Source: an uncultured bacterium (GTDB lineage: Bacteria; Bacillota; Clostridia; Lachnospirales; Lachnospiraceae). From it: a stretch of DNA of 64,000 nt. The translations under genes were made by a program, and so were the position numbers. Positions 15,032 through 23,831 of the stretch are shown here, piece after piece. Each line of letters begins with the position of its first letter. The stretch's first letter is position 1. The notes under the pieces were generated by a model. The model searched no databases. It saw nothing but the letters and a program-made list of their open reading frames with translations, and was not told where the DNA came from. The stretch spans positions 1 to 64,000 of the forward strand of contig CANDBT010000012.1 in the NCBI GenBank assembly GCA_947383005.1, in the 5' to 3' direction.

Positions 15032-15817
15032 ATGTATCAGGAAAAAAAGATTGTGTTTCCGGCGGCTACCTCGATGAAAAGGGTGACGAAGATAGAACGT
15101 ATTTCCGAAATAGTGGAAATCATTTTATTGGGATTGGCCCTGCCGACTGTCTATGTATCGGAGAGGCAGAACGGGAGCCTGCTGGTTTTGGAGGCAGATG
15201 ACAGGCTGCGGTGCCTTATTGAGTTCCTGAAAGGATACTATCCGGTCAGGAGGCTCGAATTCTATCCGGAATTGGACGAGCGTGGGATAGAACAACTGGA
15301 ACAGGAGTTTCCCAGAATGACATCCTGGTTATACGATTATAGATTTTCCTTTCAGATTATTGAATATACGACACCACGTTATATGCATATGCAAATGGGA
15401 AACTATATTGAGAGATGGAACTTTACCAGGGAACAGGGTATCAGGAACGAATTATATGGAGAAGATTTGGAAGGACGTTTGGCCAAGTTAGAGCAAATGC
15501 TTTGGGGATTTTCGGAATTTTTAAGCAAAGTTTCCCTGAATCGGCAATATATGGTACTGCGGATTCTGATGTGCCGTTTTGTGCGAATGGGAGAAATCCA
15601 GGAGGGATGGGGAGAAATCCTGAATTTGCAACAGCTGTTGGATCGGACGGCAATACTTGTGCTGCAAAAGAACAGCCAGTGGATAAGTGAGACAGCGGAG
15701 GCGTTTGGAGAAGTAACGAGAGAGCTTTTGAGCTGGGAGCGGAGGGTGCACTATGGTTTGGAGAGAGATAAGGGGAAGGAACGGCAGGCCAAGGTACTCA
15801 GCTATTATATAATGTAG
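15032..15817 (+). CDS. DUF262-like protein, degenerate
   Basis: A 261-residue protein. Its first about 90 residues follow the DUF262 (GmrSD/ParB-like) pattern: ISEIVEIILLGLALPTVYVSE, then LLVLEADDRLRCLIEFLKGYY in the position of the family's DGQQR motif, then LEFYPELDERG. The key DGQQR residues are changed (EADDR), so nuclease/NTPase activity is doubtful. The C-terminal half is helical with no known motif. It lies between sigK and a remnant of a sigK 3' end, with its own promoter. A defence or regulatory role is possible but unproven. Confidence 0.7.
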   Translation: MYQEKKIVFPAATSMKRVTKIERISEIVEIILLGLALPTVYVSERQNGSLLVLEADDRLRCLIEFLKGYYPVRRLEFYPELDERGIEQLEQEFPRMTSWLYDYRFSFQIIEYTTPRYMHMQMGNYIERWNFTREQGIRNELYGEDLEGRLAKLEQMLWGFSEFLSKVSLNRQYMVLRILMCRFVRMGEIQEGWGEILNLQQLLDRTAILVLQKNSQWISETAEAFGEVTRELLSWERRVHYGLERDKGKERQAKVLSYYIM

Positions 15818-15822
15818 TATGG

Positions 15823-16230
15823 ATGTGCCGGGAAAAAAGATGTGAGGTACAGTGGGGATTGGAGAGGATTGCCTCGCTGTATGGGCAGTTTCGAAGCGTG
15901 GATGAATTTTTGAAAAGTCTGGAGGCTAATCTGCAGTGCTTCAAGCTGGTGAGAAGCCAGAAAGAAGAATATCTTTTGCTTCTGGGAACCCTGGACAAAT
16001 TTGAGAGACATGAATCCTGGGAGAGTATTGGTCTGGACGATGGGTTGGAATATAAAAAGTATACGCCGGCCTCGGACGAGGAAGATTGGTTTCGCAATTC
16101 GGTTTATAGCAACCAGACTATGATGAAATTTAGGTTCAGCAGAAGAATGAGATGTTTCGGATATCGGAAAGGAAATCGCTTTCGGTTATTACGGATTGAA
16201 CGGGATCATAAAAAGAGTAATAAAGGATAA
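15823..16230 (+). CDS. Small hypothetical protein after DUF262-like gene
   Basis: A 135-codon frame starting 5 nt after the DUF262-like stop. The product is charged and Trp/Tyr/Arg-rich with a very basic C-terminus (RFSRRMRCFGYRKGNRFRLLRIERDHKK). I recognise no domain. The ATG has no strong ribosome site but could be translationally coupled. It might be the C-terminal part of the preceding protein separated by a stop, or an independent small gene. Confidence 0.5.
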   Translation: MCREKRCEVQWGLERIASLYGQFRSVDEFLKSLEANLQCFKLVRSQKEEYLLLLGTLDKFERHESWESIGLDDGLEYKKYTPASDEEDWFRNSVYSNQTMMKFRFSRRMRCFGYRKGNRFRLLRIERDHKKSNKG

Positions 16231-16253
16231 TATACATAAATTTTGGCCTTAAC

Positions 16254-16331
16254 TTGACAGGGGAATATGTGTCGAGGATTGAGAAGAAGGCGGTGGAGAA
16301 ATTGCGGGTGGAGATGGAGTGTTCTGGGTAG
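16254..16331 (+). pseudogene. Remnant of a second sigK 3' end
   Basis: The frame LTGEYVSRIEKKAVEKLRVE followed by MECSG-stop matches the last residues of SigK (SYVSRIEKKALGKLREKFEQG-stop). It covers only the end of region 4.2. It is followed, like sigK, by a terminator hairpin and a TTGTAA/TATAAT promoter, so about 170 bp of the sigK 3' side appears to be duplicated and diverged. Confidence 0.8.
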
Positions 16332-16372
16332 GTATAATTGATAGAGTACAGAATGAGGCGAGGATAAAGCAA

Positions 16373-16394
16373 GGACTTGGTTTGTCCCTTTTTT
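16373..16394 (+). terminator. Terminator after sigK-like remnant
   Basis: GGAC-TTGGTTT-GTCC followed by CTTTTTT; short stem but a good T run, in the same relative position as the sigK terminator. Confidence 0.55.
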
Positions 16395-16396
16395 AG

Positions 16397-16425
16397 TTGT
16401 AAAGAGATAGAAAATCAATTATAAT
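16397..16425 (+). promoter_or_regulatory. Promoter of AAA-ATPase/nuclease gene
   Basis: TTGTAA (16397-16402) and TATAAT (16420-16425) with a 17-bp spacer, the same hexamers and spacing as at 14875-14903. Confidence 0.7.
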
Positions 16426-16534
16426 CTTAATAAAGAAATCATTGGCCCAATAAATAGTTATAGAAGCTTTGCAAAATAGAGAAAATATATTAAAGAATGA
16501 CTGGCGTAATATAGGATATAGGGGAGAGGGTATA

Positions 16535-18223
16535 ATGGCAAGAGTAGTAGGGATTGGAATCCAGAGCTTTGAGAAATTGATAGCAGAGTCTTGCTTTTAT
16601 ATTGATAAGACGGATTTTATTAGAGAATGGTGGGAAAATAAAGACGATGTAACATTGATTACACGTCCCAGACGTTTTGGGAAAACTCTAAATATGAATA
16701 TGCTGGAGAGATTCTTTTCTATAGAATATGAAGATAAGGGAGAGATATTCGAAGGATTATCTATATGGAGTGATGAAAAATATCAAAAGCTTCAGGGAAC
16801 ATATCCGGTGATTTTTTTAAGTTTTGCAGATATTAAAGCGAGTGATTTTTCTTTAGCAAGAGAAAAAATCTGTATGGCTATACAAAAATTGTACAGCAGA
16901 TTTGATTTTTTGTTAGATACCAATATACTAAAGGAAGAGGAAAGAAAATTTTATAATAAGATATTTTCGGAAATCACAGATTCTGTAGCTTCCTGTTCCT
17001 TGCGAGAACTTGCCAATTACCTTTCCAGGTATTATGAAAAAAAAGTGATAATTCTGCTGGATGAATATGATACCCCCCTTCAAGAAGCCTGGGTTTATGG
17101 TTATTGGGAGAAAATGGCAGAGTTTATCAGAGGATTATTTAACTCGACATTTAAGACAAATCCTTATCTGGAACGGGCGGTTATGACGGGGATCACCAGA
17201 GTCAGCAAAGAGTCTATTTTTTCTGATTTGAACAATCTGGAAGTAGTGACCACTACTTCAGAGAAATATGAGAGTAGCTTTGGGTTCACACAGGAGGAAG
17301 TGTGGGAGGCATTAAAAGAGTATGGAGCGTATGATAAGAGACAGAAGGTAAAAGATTGGTATGATGGTTTTACTTTTGGAAAAAGGCAGGATATCTACAA
17401 TCCATGGTCTATCTTAAATTTTCTGGATAAGAAACGGCTTTCCATGTACTGGGTCAATACCAGCAGCAATGGTCTTATTAACCGATTAATTAAAAGAGGT
17501 AATCGGGATATAAAGATGGGGCTGGAGAGTCTTTTAAAAGGAGGAATTCTTAAAACCAGGATTGATGAACAGATCATATTTAGTCAATTAGACGGTAGAA
17601 CGGATGCAGTATGGAGTCTTTTGCTGGCAAGTGGCTATCTAAGGGTGAATAGTTATTTTATTGATGAAGAGTGGGGACGGAATATCTATGAACTGACATT
17701 AACGAACAGGGAAGTTTGTTTTATGTTTGGCCATATGATAGATGGGTGGTTCAGGGATTGTGTTCCAGAATATAATGATTTTGTGAAAGCTATGCTTCTG
17801 GGAGACATAAAAGCCATGAATGCATACATGAATAAAGTGGCACTGGTTACATTTAGCTATTTTGACAGTGGGACGAAACCATCCGAGGAGTCGGAACCGG
17901 AACGATTTTATCATGGATTTGTGCTGGGATTGACAGTGGATCTGTCAGATAGGTATGTGATCACATCAAACAGGGAAAGCGGTTATGGAAGATATGATGT
18001 GGTGCTGGAACCTAAGGGGCAGGAGGATTGTGCTGTTATTATGGAGTTTAAAGTGCGGGATCCTATGGAAGAAAAAAGCTTGGAAGAGACGGCATCAGAG
18101 GCTTTGCTACAGATTGAAAGAAAGAAGTATGCGGTAGCATTAGAAAGCAGAGGAATTGCATCAGAACGGATTCATAAATATGGTTTTGCGTTTGAAGGGA
18201 AAGAAGTTTTGATAAAAAGTTAA
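16535..18223 (+). CDS. AAA-ATPase-like protein with PD-(D/E)XK nuclease domain
   Basis: A 562-residue protein of the large AAA-ATPase_like/PDDEXK_9 family (PF09820 plus PF08011) that is abundant in gut anaerobes. Near the N-terminus are SFEKLIAESCFYIDKT and the P-loop variant RPRRFGKT (residues 44-51); Walker B is LLDEYDTP (D176-E177). The C-terminus holds the nuclease-like core YDVVLEP...AVIMEFKV. GAGAGGG lies 4 nt before this ATG; a longer frame begins at 16469. Members are often multicopy and mobile-associated; their biological role is unknown. Here it has its own promoter downstream of the sigK-like remnant. Confidence 0.88.
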   Translation: MARVVGIGIQSFEKLIAESCFYIDKTDFIREWWENKDDVTLITRPRRFGKTLNMNMLERFFSIEYEDKGEIFEGLSIWSDEKYQKLQGTYPVIFLSFADIKASDFSLAREKICMAIQKLYSRFDFLLDTNILKEEERKFYNKIFSEITDSVASCSLRELANYLSRYYEKKVIILLDEYDTPLQEAWVYGYWEKMAEFIRGLFNSTFKTNPYLERAVMTGITRVSKESIFSDLNNLEVVTTTSEKYESSFGFTQEEVWEALKEYGAYDKRQKVKDWYDGFTFGKRQDIYNPWSILNFLDKKRLSMYWVNTSSNGLINRLIKRGNRDIKMGLESLLKGGILKTRIDEQIIFSQLDGRTDAVWSLLLASGYLRVNSYFIDEEWGRNIYELTLTNREVCFMFGHMIDGWFRDCVPEYNDFVKAMLLGDIKAMNAYMNKVALVTFSYFDSGTKPSEESEPERFYHGFVLGLTVDLSDRYVITSNRESGYGRYDVVLEPKGQEDCAVIMEFKVRDPMEEKSLEETASEALLQIERKKYAVALESRGIASERIHKYGFAFEGKEVLIKS

Positions 18224-18249
18224 TATGATATCCAGGAAGGAGAACAGCA

Positions 18250-19497
18250 ATGACAGCAGAACAGTTATTGGAGGAAGCCCGGCAGCTTAAGGAAACTCTT
18301 GTTTTCAACAGGAGGTATTTACATTCCCATCCAGGGACAGGCTTTGATTTAAATGATACCGTTGCTTTTGTAAAAAAAGAATTGGCCGATATGGGGTATG
18401 AACCCAGAGAGTGCGGAAGATCGGGTATTGTGGCTTTAGCCGGCGGGAAAAAGGAGGGAAAAGTTTTTCTGATCCGGGCGGATATGGATGCGCTGCCCAT
18501 AAAAGAAGAGGCGGAAGTGGAGTTTTCTTCTGCCAACGGATGTATGCACGCATGCGGGCATGATATGCATACGTCCATGATGCTTGGGGCCGCAAAGCTA
18601 CTGAAGATGCATGAAGAGGAGATTGAGGGGACGGTAAAGCTTATGTTTCAGCCCGCGGAGGAAATTTTTGAAGGCGCCCGTGATATGATTGAAGCTGGAT
18701 TATTAAGAGATGTGGATGCCGCGCTCATGGTTCATGTTATGGCCGCAATGCCTTTTGAGGTTGGGACCGCTATTGTCTCGGCTCCGGGAACCAGCGCTCC
18801 AGCCGCGGATTATTTTGAGATCCGGGTGGAGGGGACAGGGTGCCATGGGTCTATGCCCAACATGGGGGTGGATCCGCTTAATGCGGCAGCCCACATTTTG
18901 ATTGCCCTTCAGGAGATCAACGCCAGAGAACTGGCAATGGATGACAGGGCTATCCTGACCGTGGGGACCATGAATGCAGGATTTGCTGCTAATGCGATAC
19001 CCAATATAGCGGTCATGGGAGGAAGTGTCAGGACTTTTGATGAGGAGGTACGGTCATTTATAAAAGAAAGGATGACTCAGATTGCGGAAGGAATTGCAAA
19101 GTCTTTTCGGGCAAAGGCAAAAGTGATCTGGGGAAGCGGGTGCCCGGCTTTAGTAAATGATAAAAATTTATGCGCATGTATAAAAACGTATGTCAAAGAA
19201 TTGTTAAGCGAGGGCAAAGCATTTTCGGCAGAGGAACTGAATGGCATGGGAGGGAAACAGAAGGCTTCGAAATCATCAGGATCGGAAGATTTTGCGTATG
19301 TCAGCCGGGAAGTACCTTCTGTTATGATAGCGCTGGCCGCCGGACAGCCAGAAAAGGGGTATTGTTATCCACAACATCATCCCATGGTGACATTTGATGA
19401 AGAGGCTCTTGTAAATGGCAGCGCGGTATATGCGTACACGGCGATGCGCTGGCTGGAAGCGCAGAAAAATGGCGGAGAAATCTATGATACGCATTAA
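18250..19497 (+). CDS. M20-family amidohydrolase/peptidase
   Basis: A 415-residue zinc-dependent amidohydrolase of the M20 (hippurate/IAA-amino-acid hydrolase-like) group, which cleaves N-acyl amino acids or small peptides. Metal and catalytic motifs visible: RADMDALPIKEE, ACGHDMHTSMMLGAA, FQPAEEIFEGA and SEDFAYV; a lid domain occupies about residues 185-300. AAGGAG precedes the ATG. Its 3' end overlaps the start of the lacI-type regulator by 14 nt, so the two are translationally coupled. Substrate unknown. Confidence 0.9.
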   Translation: MTAEQLLEEARQLKETLVFNRRYLHSHPGTGFDLNDTVAFVKKELADMGYEPRECGRSGIVALAGGKKEGKVFLIRADMDALPIKEEAEVEFSSANGCMHACGHDMHTSMMLGAAKLLKMHEEEIEGTVKLMFQPAEEIFEGARDMIEAGLLRDVDAALMVHVMAAMPFEVGTAIVSAPGTSAPAADYFEIRVEGTGCHGSMPNMGVDPLNAAAHILIALQEINARELAMDDRAILTVGTMNAGFAANAIPNIAVMGGSVRTFDEEVRSFIKERMTQIAEGIAKSFRAKAKVIWGSGCPALVNDKNLCACIKTYVKELLSEGKAFSAEELNGMGGKQKASKSSGSEDFAYVSREVPSVMIALAAGQPEKGYCYPQHHPMVTFDEEALVNGSAVYAYTAMRWLEAQKNGGEIYDTH

Positions 19498-20488
19498 AGA
19501 CATTGCCGACCAGGTAGGGGTAAGCGCCACAACCGTATCCAATGTACTTCACGGGAAGCAGCAGCGGGTATCGCCGGAGACCAGGAGAAAGATTGAGGCG
19601 GCTATCCGGGAGATGGGATACGTTCCCAATATGGGGGCGCTGATGCTGGCCAAGGAACAATCCAGCATAATCGGGGTTATTTTGTTTGATAAGGGCAGCA
19701 GGAATGAGCCGACCCTGACGGACCCTTACTATGGCTCTCTGGTAGGATATCTGGAACAGTACATCAGGGACAAAAAGCATTATATGCTGATGCTGACGGT
19801 GTCCAATGTGGAGGAGATCATTCGCCAGGCGAAGGCGTGGAATCTGGATGGCTTAATCGCCTGCAATCTGCAGCCGGATGTTATCCGGCACCTTTATGCA
19901 CTTTATCCGAATCCTCTGGTGTCTCTGGACGCTTATCTGGAAAATAAGGAATCCTATATCAATATAGCGGTTGATGATTTTGGAGGGGGATATCAGATGG
20001 GACGGTATCTGGCAGCCATGGGACACCGCAATGTTTTAATGATATCGGATAATGATCAGGGGGTGGACCATCAGCGGTGGCTGGGTTTTAAAAAGGGGCT
20101 GGGGGAAGCGAAGGTTCCGGTTTCGGATAAACAGCATTTGCTTGTTTCCAATATATCCGGGGAACGGATGGTTCAGTATAAACGGTATAAGGAACTGTTC
20201 CGCAAGCAGACGGCTCTTTTCTTCTCGTCCGATTATTACGCCCTTGAGGCCTGCTCTGCCTTACGGGAGACAGGGTTTCGGATACCGGAAGAATTGTCTC
20301 TGGCTGGATTTGATGATCTGTTTTGTTCCGGGCTTATGACTCCGAAGCTGACAACCATCCGGCAGGATATTGAGCAGAAGGCAAGAATGACGGTGGATGC
20401 TTTGTTTTGTCTGATGGAGGGAGGCGAGAAGAGAGACTGGGTTCTCCCGGTGGAACTGATTGAGAGGGAGTCTGTGAGACGGGTGTGA
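19484..20488 (+). CDS. LacI-family repressor of the GH13/ABC operon
   Basis: A 334-residue LacI/GalR-type regulator. The N-terminal helix-turn-helix IKDIADQVGVSATTVSNVLHGK is followed by the hinge and a periplasmic-binding-like effector domain (IGVILFDKG, DGLIACNL, FDDLFCSGLMTPKLTTI). The start at 19484 is chosen for GGCGGAG 6 nt upstream and the direct run into the HTH; the frame is open back to 19415. Two candidate operators lie just downstream around the promoter of the sugar operon, which it probably represses in the absence of malto- or isomalto-oligosaccharide. Confidence 0.92.
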   Translation: MIRIKDIADQVGVSATTVSNVLHGKQQRVSPETRRKIEAAIREMGYVPNMGALMLAKEQSSIIGVILFDKGSRNEPTLTDPYYGSLVGYLEQYIRDKKHYMLMLTVSNVEEIIRQAKAWNLDGLIACNLQPDVIRHLYALYPNPLVSLDAYLENKESYINIAVDDFGGGYQMGRYLAAMGHRNVLMISDNDQGVDHQRWLGFKKGLGEAKVPVSDKQHLLVSNISGERMVQYKRYKELFRKQTALFFSSDYYALEACSALRETGFRIPEELSLAGFDDLFCSGLMTPKLTTIRQDIEQKARMTVDALFCLMEGGEKRDWVLPVELIERESVRRV

Positions 20489-20616
20489 CAAATGGATGAC
20501 AGTTTGTAGCATTTCTTATTCAGCAGAGCCGGGTAAAAGAATGTCCCATGGACATCCAGAGCGTCCCCCCAAACCCCGCCTTGTAAAAAGCAATGAATCC
20601 CTTGTTAGAATTGATG

Positions 20617-20630
20617 GTTTTGTGCAAAAC
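20617..20630. promoter_or_regulatory. LacI-type operator O1
   Basis: GTTTTGTGCAAAAC, a near-perfect 14-bp palindrome centred just upstream of the -35 hexamer. Closely similar to O2, 56 bp downstream. Confidence 0.65.
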
Positions 20631-20633
20631 TAA

Positions 20634-20662
20634 TTGACACAGGCACTTGCCTGTGTTATTTT
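20634..20662 (+). promoter_or_regulatory. Promoter of GH13/ABC operon
   Basis: TTGACA (20634-20639) and TATTTT (20657-20662) with a 17-bp spacer. A 9-bp perfect palindrome, ACACAGGCA-CT-TGCCTGTGT, fills the spacer and is followed by a T run, so it might also end transcription from the lacI-type gene. Confidence 0.55.
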
Positions 20663-20672
20663 TTTGATATAA

Positions 20673-20686
20673 GTTTTGCGCGAAAC
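20673..20686. promoter_or_regulatory. LacI-type operator O2
   Basis: GTTTTGCGCGAAAC, with the CG centre typical of LacI-family sites, placed just after the -10. Together with O1 it flanks the promoter. Confidence 0.7.
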
Positions 20687-20797
20687 TGATATAAAGAAAG
20701 CAGAATTAAAAGACGGTTTGCTTCATCTTCCTGCCTGGCGCAGGAGGGAAAAAGATACTCTGTCTTAACTGCTACGAATTCAACAAGGAGGCTAACC

Positions 20798-22504
20798 ATG
20801 AAACGTGATTGGTGGAAAAAAGCCGTTGTCTACCAGATCTACCCACGCAGCTTTATGGATTCCAACGGGGACGGGATCGGAGATATCGGGGGAATTATAG
20901 AAAAGCTGGAATATTTACAGGATCTGGGCATTGATGTGATCTGGCTTTCACCGGTTTATCGTTCTCCCAATGTGGATAATGGCTATGATATCAGTGATTA
21001 TCAGGCAATCATGGAGGATTTCGGCACCATGGAGGAGTTTGAACGGATGCTGGAAAAGGCTCATGGCCTGGGAATTAAGATCATGATGGATCTGGCTGTG
21101 AACCACACATCGGATGAGCACCCCTGGTTTATAGAAAGTCAGAAAAGCGGGAATCCGGGGAATCCTTACCGGGATTATTATATCTGGCGGGATCCGAAGG
21201 AGGACGGTGGCGCCCCCAATAACTGGGGCTCTTCATTTGGCGGCAGTGCCTGGACATACCATGAGGGCCGCGGGCAATATTATCTGCATTTGTTTGCTTC
21301 GGGACAGCCGGATTTAAACTGGGAAAATCCGGCTGTCCGCGGGGAGGTTTTTCAGATGATGAACTGGTGGTGTGAGAAAGGGGTCGATGGATTCCGGCTG
21401 GACGTCATCAGCATGATCTCAAAGGTTCCTGGCCTGCCTGACGGGAAAATGAATGGGGGATTGTATGGGGACGGCGGCCCATTCTATATCAATGGTCCCA
21501 GGGTCCATGAATATCTGCAAAAGATGAATGAGCAGGTGTTTTCCGGATATCCGCTGATAACGGTTGGGGAGACGCCGGGAGCATCGGTGGAGGACGCAGT
21601 ACGGTATACCGGGGAAAATGCCCATGAGTTGAATATGATTTTTCAATTTGAACATATGGAAGGGGATCCGGATCATCCTGGCAAGTACGGAAAGTGGGAC
21701 GCAAAGGAAATGTCCCTGCCTCAGTGGAAGAGGTGCTTATCCAAATGGCAGACCGGCCTGGAGGGAAAAGGATGGAACAGCCTGTATCTGTCCAATCATG
21801 ACCGGCCAAGACCCGTTTCCCGATTTGGAAACGACAGCCCCGGGTATCGGGCCTGTTCGGCCAAAATGCTGGCCACCTGCCTGCATATGATGAAGGGAAC
21901 GCCTTACATTTATCAGGGCGAGGAGCTGGGCATGACCAATGCATATTTTGAGAAGCTGGAGGATTACCGGGATGTGGAAACGCTCAATGCCTTTGAAGAG
22001 CTGACGAATAAACGGGGGGAGACGCCGGAGACGGTTCTGGGCTATTTGAAACGGATCGGAAGGGATAATGCCAGGACTCCAATGCAGTGGGATAACAGTT
22101 CCAATGCCGGCTTTACCACAGGGACGCCCTGGATTGGGGTGAATCCCAATTTTACCGAAATCAATGCCAGGCAGCAGAGGGAGGATCCGGATTCGGTTTT
22201 TCAGTATTATAAAAGGCTGATTCACCTCCGGCATACCATGGATGTGGTGGTCCATGGCAGGTATGAGCTGTTAGAGCCGGAGGATGAGAATCTGTTTGTG
22301 TACAGCAGGACATGGAAGGATGAGAAGCTTCTGGTAATCTGCAATTTTACCAAGAGAGAGCTGCCTGTGCCGCAGCAATTATCGGACCGGATCTTTCCGG
22401 ATACGGATGTGGTCATCAGCAACTACTTAACGAGGCAGGATGACAGGATACGTCCATATGAAGCAACGGTTTATCTCATAAAAGGAACGGGGGAACAGGG
22501 ATGA
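20798..22504 (+). CDS. GH13 alpha-glucosidase (oligo-1,6-glucosidase type)
   Basis: A 568-residue cytoplasmic glycoside hydrolase of the GH13_31 type, hydrolysing alpha-1,6 and/or alpha-1,4 glucosidic bonds from the non-reducing end. Features: WWKKAVVYQIYPRSF, GDGIGDI, LAVNHTS, nucleophile D202 in GFRLDVI, acid/base E258 in TVGE, and D335 in NHDRPR. AAGGAGG lies before the ATG. First gene of a five-gene operon; its stop overlaps the next start by 4 nt. The exact linkage specificity cannot be told from sequence. Confidence 0.94.
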   Translation: MKRDWWKKAVVYQIYPRSFMDSNGDGIGDIGGIIEKLEYLQDLGIDVIWLSPVYRSPNVDNGYDISDYQAIMEDFGTMEEFERMLEKAHGLGIKIMMDLAVNHTSDEHPWFIESQKSGNPGNPYRDYYIWRDPKEDGGAPNNWGSSFGGSAWTYHEGRGQYYLHLFASGQPDLNWENPAVRGEVFQMMNWWCEKGVDGFRLDVISMISKVPGLPDGKMNGGLYGDGGPFYINGPRVHEYLQKMNEQVFSGYPLITVGETPGASVEDAVRYTGENAHELNMIFQFEHMEGDPDHPGKYGKWDAKEMSLPQWKRCLSKWQTGLEGKGWNSLYLSNHDRPRPVSRFGNDSPGYRACSAKMLATCLHMMKGTPYIYQGEELGMTNAYFEKLEDYRDVETLNAFEELTNKRGETPETVLGYLKRIGRDNARTPMQWDNSSNAGFTTGTPWIGVNPNFTEINARQQREDPDSVFQYYKRLIHLRHTMDVVVHGRYELLEPEDENLFVYSRTWKDEKLLVICNFTKRELPVPQQLSDRIFPDTDVVISNYLTRQDDRIRPYEATVYLIKGTGEQG

Positions 22505-23787
22505 AGAATAAGAAGAGAAGGATGTGCTTATTTTTATCAGGCCTTATGGCATCGGTAATGATGATGTCCGGATGCGGGGGAACTGGCTCAAAGGACGGAA
22601 AGATTGAAATTGAACTGGTTCAGTACAAGCCGGAGGCTGTGGAAATATTTGAGCGGCTGGAGGAAGAGTTTAACCGGACCCATGACAAGATTCATCTGAC
22701 GATTGAATCGCCCAATGATGCGATGACGATCTTAAAGACCCGGCTGATTCGGGAGGATTATCCCGATATCATCGGAATCGGAGGGGAAATAAATTATTCC
22801 TATTTTGTTCAGTCAGATATTCTGGCAGATGTGTCGGATTATCCGGGGCTGGCTTCCATAAAGCCTGCTTATGTGGAGATTCTGGAAGGGTTGGAGTTTG
22901 TGCCCACGGAAGGAACCTTCGGGGTGCCATATGTTGCCAATGCCGCAGGAGTTTTGTACAACCGGGAAATGTTCAAGGAGCATGGCTGGGAGATTCCTGT
23001 CACCTGGGATGAGTTGATTGCTCTGTGCGAGGAAATAAAAGGAGCCGGAATCCAGCCTCTGTACTTTGGATTTAAGGATACCTGGACCTGCCTGGCGCCC
23101 TGGAATGCCCTTGCCGTTGATCTGGCGCCTGCGGATGTGTGCCGTCAGGTAAACAGGGGAGAGACGAACTTTACCAAAGAGTACAGGGAGATTGCGGTCA
23201 AGACACTTAAGCTTTTGCAGTACGGGCAGGAGGGACCCTTTGCCTATGGATATAATGACGCCTGCACGGCGTTTGCCAATGGGGAGGCGGCCATGTTTAC
23301 CATCGGAAGCTATGCGGTTCCTCAGATTAAGTCTGTGAACCCGGATATGGATATTGATTCTTTCGTTATGCCGGGCAATGATGTGGCGGAGAAAAATATC
23401 CTCAATTCCGGTGTTGACCTGCAGTTCTGTGTGATGAAGGAATGTGAGAACAAAGAGGCGGCTTATGAGGTCCTTGACTTTTTGCTTGCCCATGACAGTG
23501 TGCAGATGTATCTGGACGATCAGAACGCGGTTCCCTGTAAGGATGAGGAGTTTGAGCTGGCTCCGATTCTGGACGGCATGAAAAGCTATATTACGGAGGG
23601 AAAAATGGCGGACTACCAGGATCATTACTATCCTTCGGAAATGTCCGTGGACGCGCAGATTCAGACATTTTTGATCAACCAGGATGTAGACGCATTCCTG
23701 GAAAAGTTTGATAAGGACTGGCTGCGCTACAACCGTGACATTATCCGGATGGTAGAGGATTACCAGAAACGGCACGGCTCGGATTGA
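22501..23787 (+). CDS. ABC sugar-binding lipoprotein
   Basis: A 428-residue extracytoplasmic solute-binding protein (family 1, MalE-like). It has a lipoprotein signal peptide: a basic start KNKKRR, a hydrophobic core and lipobox MSGC at about residues 22-25, so the mature protein is anchored at Cys25. The binding-protein core shows EIELVQYKPEAVEIFERLEEEF and VPYVANAAGVLYN. It overlaps the upstream GH13 gene (ATGA) and precedes two permease genes. Likely ligand: malto- or isomalto-oligosaccharides. Confidence 0.93.
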   Translation: MKNKKRRMCLFLSGLMASVMMMSGCGGTGSKDGKIEIELVQYKPEAVEIFERLEEEFNRTHDKIHLTIESPNDAMTILKTRLIREDYPDIIGIGGEINYSYFVQSDILADVSDYPGLASIKPAYVEILEGLEFVPTEGTFGVPYVANAAGVLYNREMFKEHGWEIPVTWDELIALCEEIKGAGIQPLYFGFKDTWTCLAPWNALAVDLAPADVCRQVNRGETNFTKEYREIAVKTLKLLQYGQEGPFAYGYNDACTAFANGEAAMFTIGSYAVPQIKSVNPDMDIDSFVMPGNDVAEKNILNSGVDLQFCVMKECENKEAAYEVLDFLLAHDSVQMYLDDQNAVPCKDEEFELAPILDGMKSYITEGKMADYQDHYYPSEMSVDAQIQTFLINQDVDAFLEKFDKDWLRYNRDIIRMVEDYQKRHGSD

Positions 23788-23831
23788 TACCGTCCGTTGC
23801 GGATGGTCTACTTGGAAAGGAGAAAATTGTG

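Noticed and set aside
22813-23775. 320-codon minus-strand frame opposite the sugar-binding protein
   Set aside because: Antisense shadow of a clear lipoprotein gene within an operon; composition unlike a protein and no start signal.
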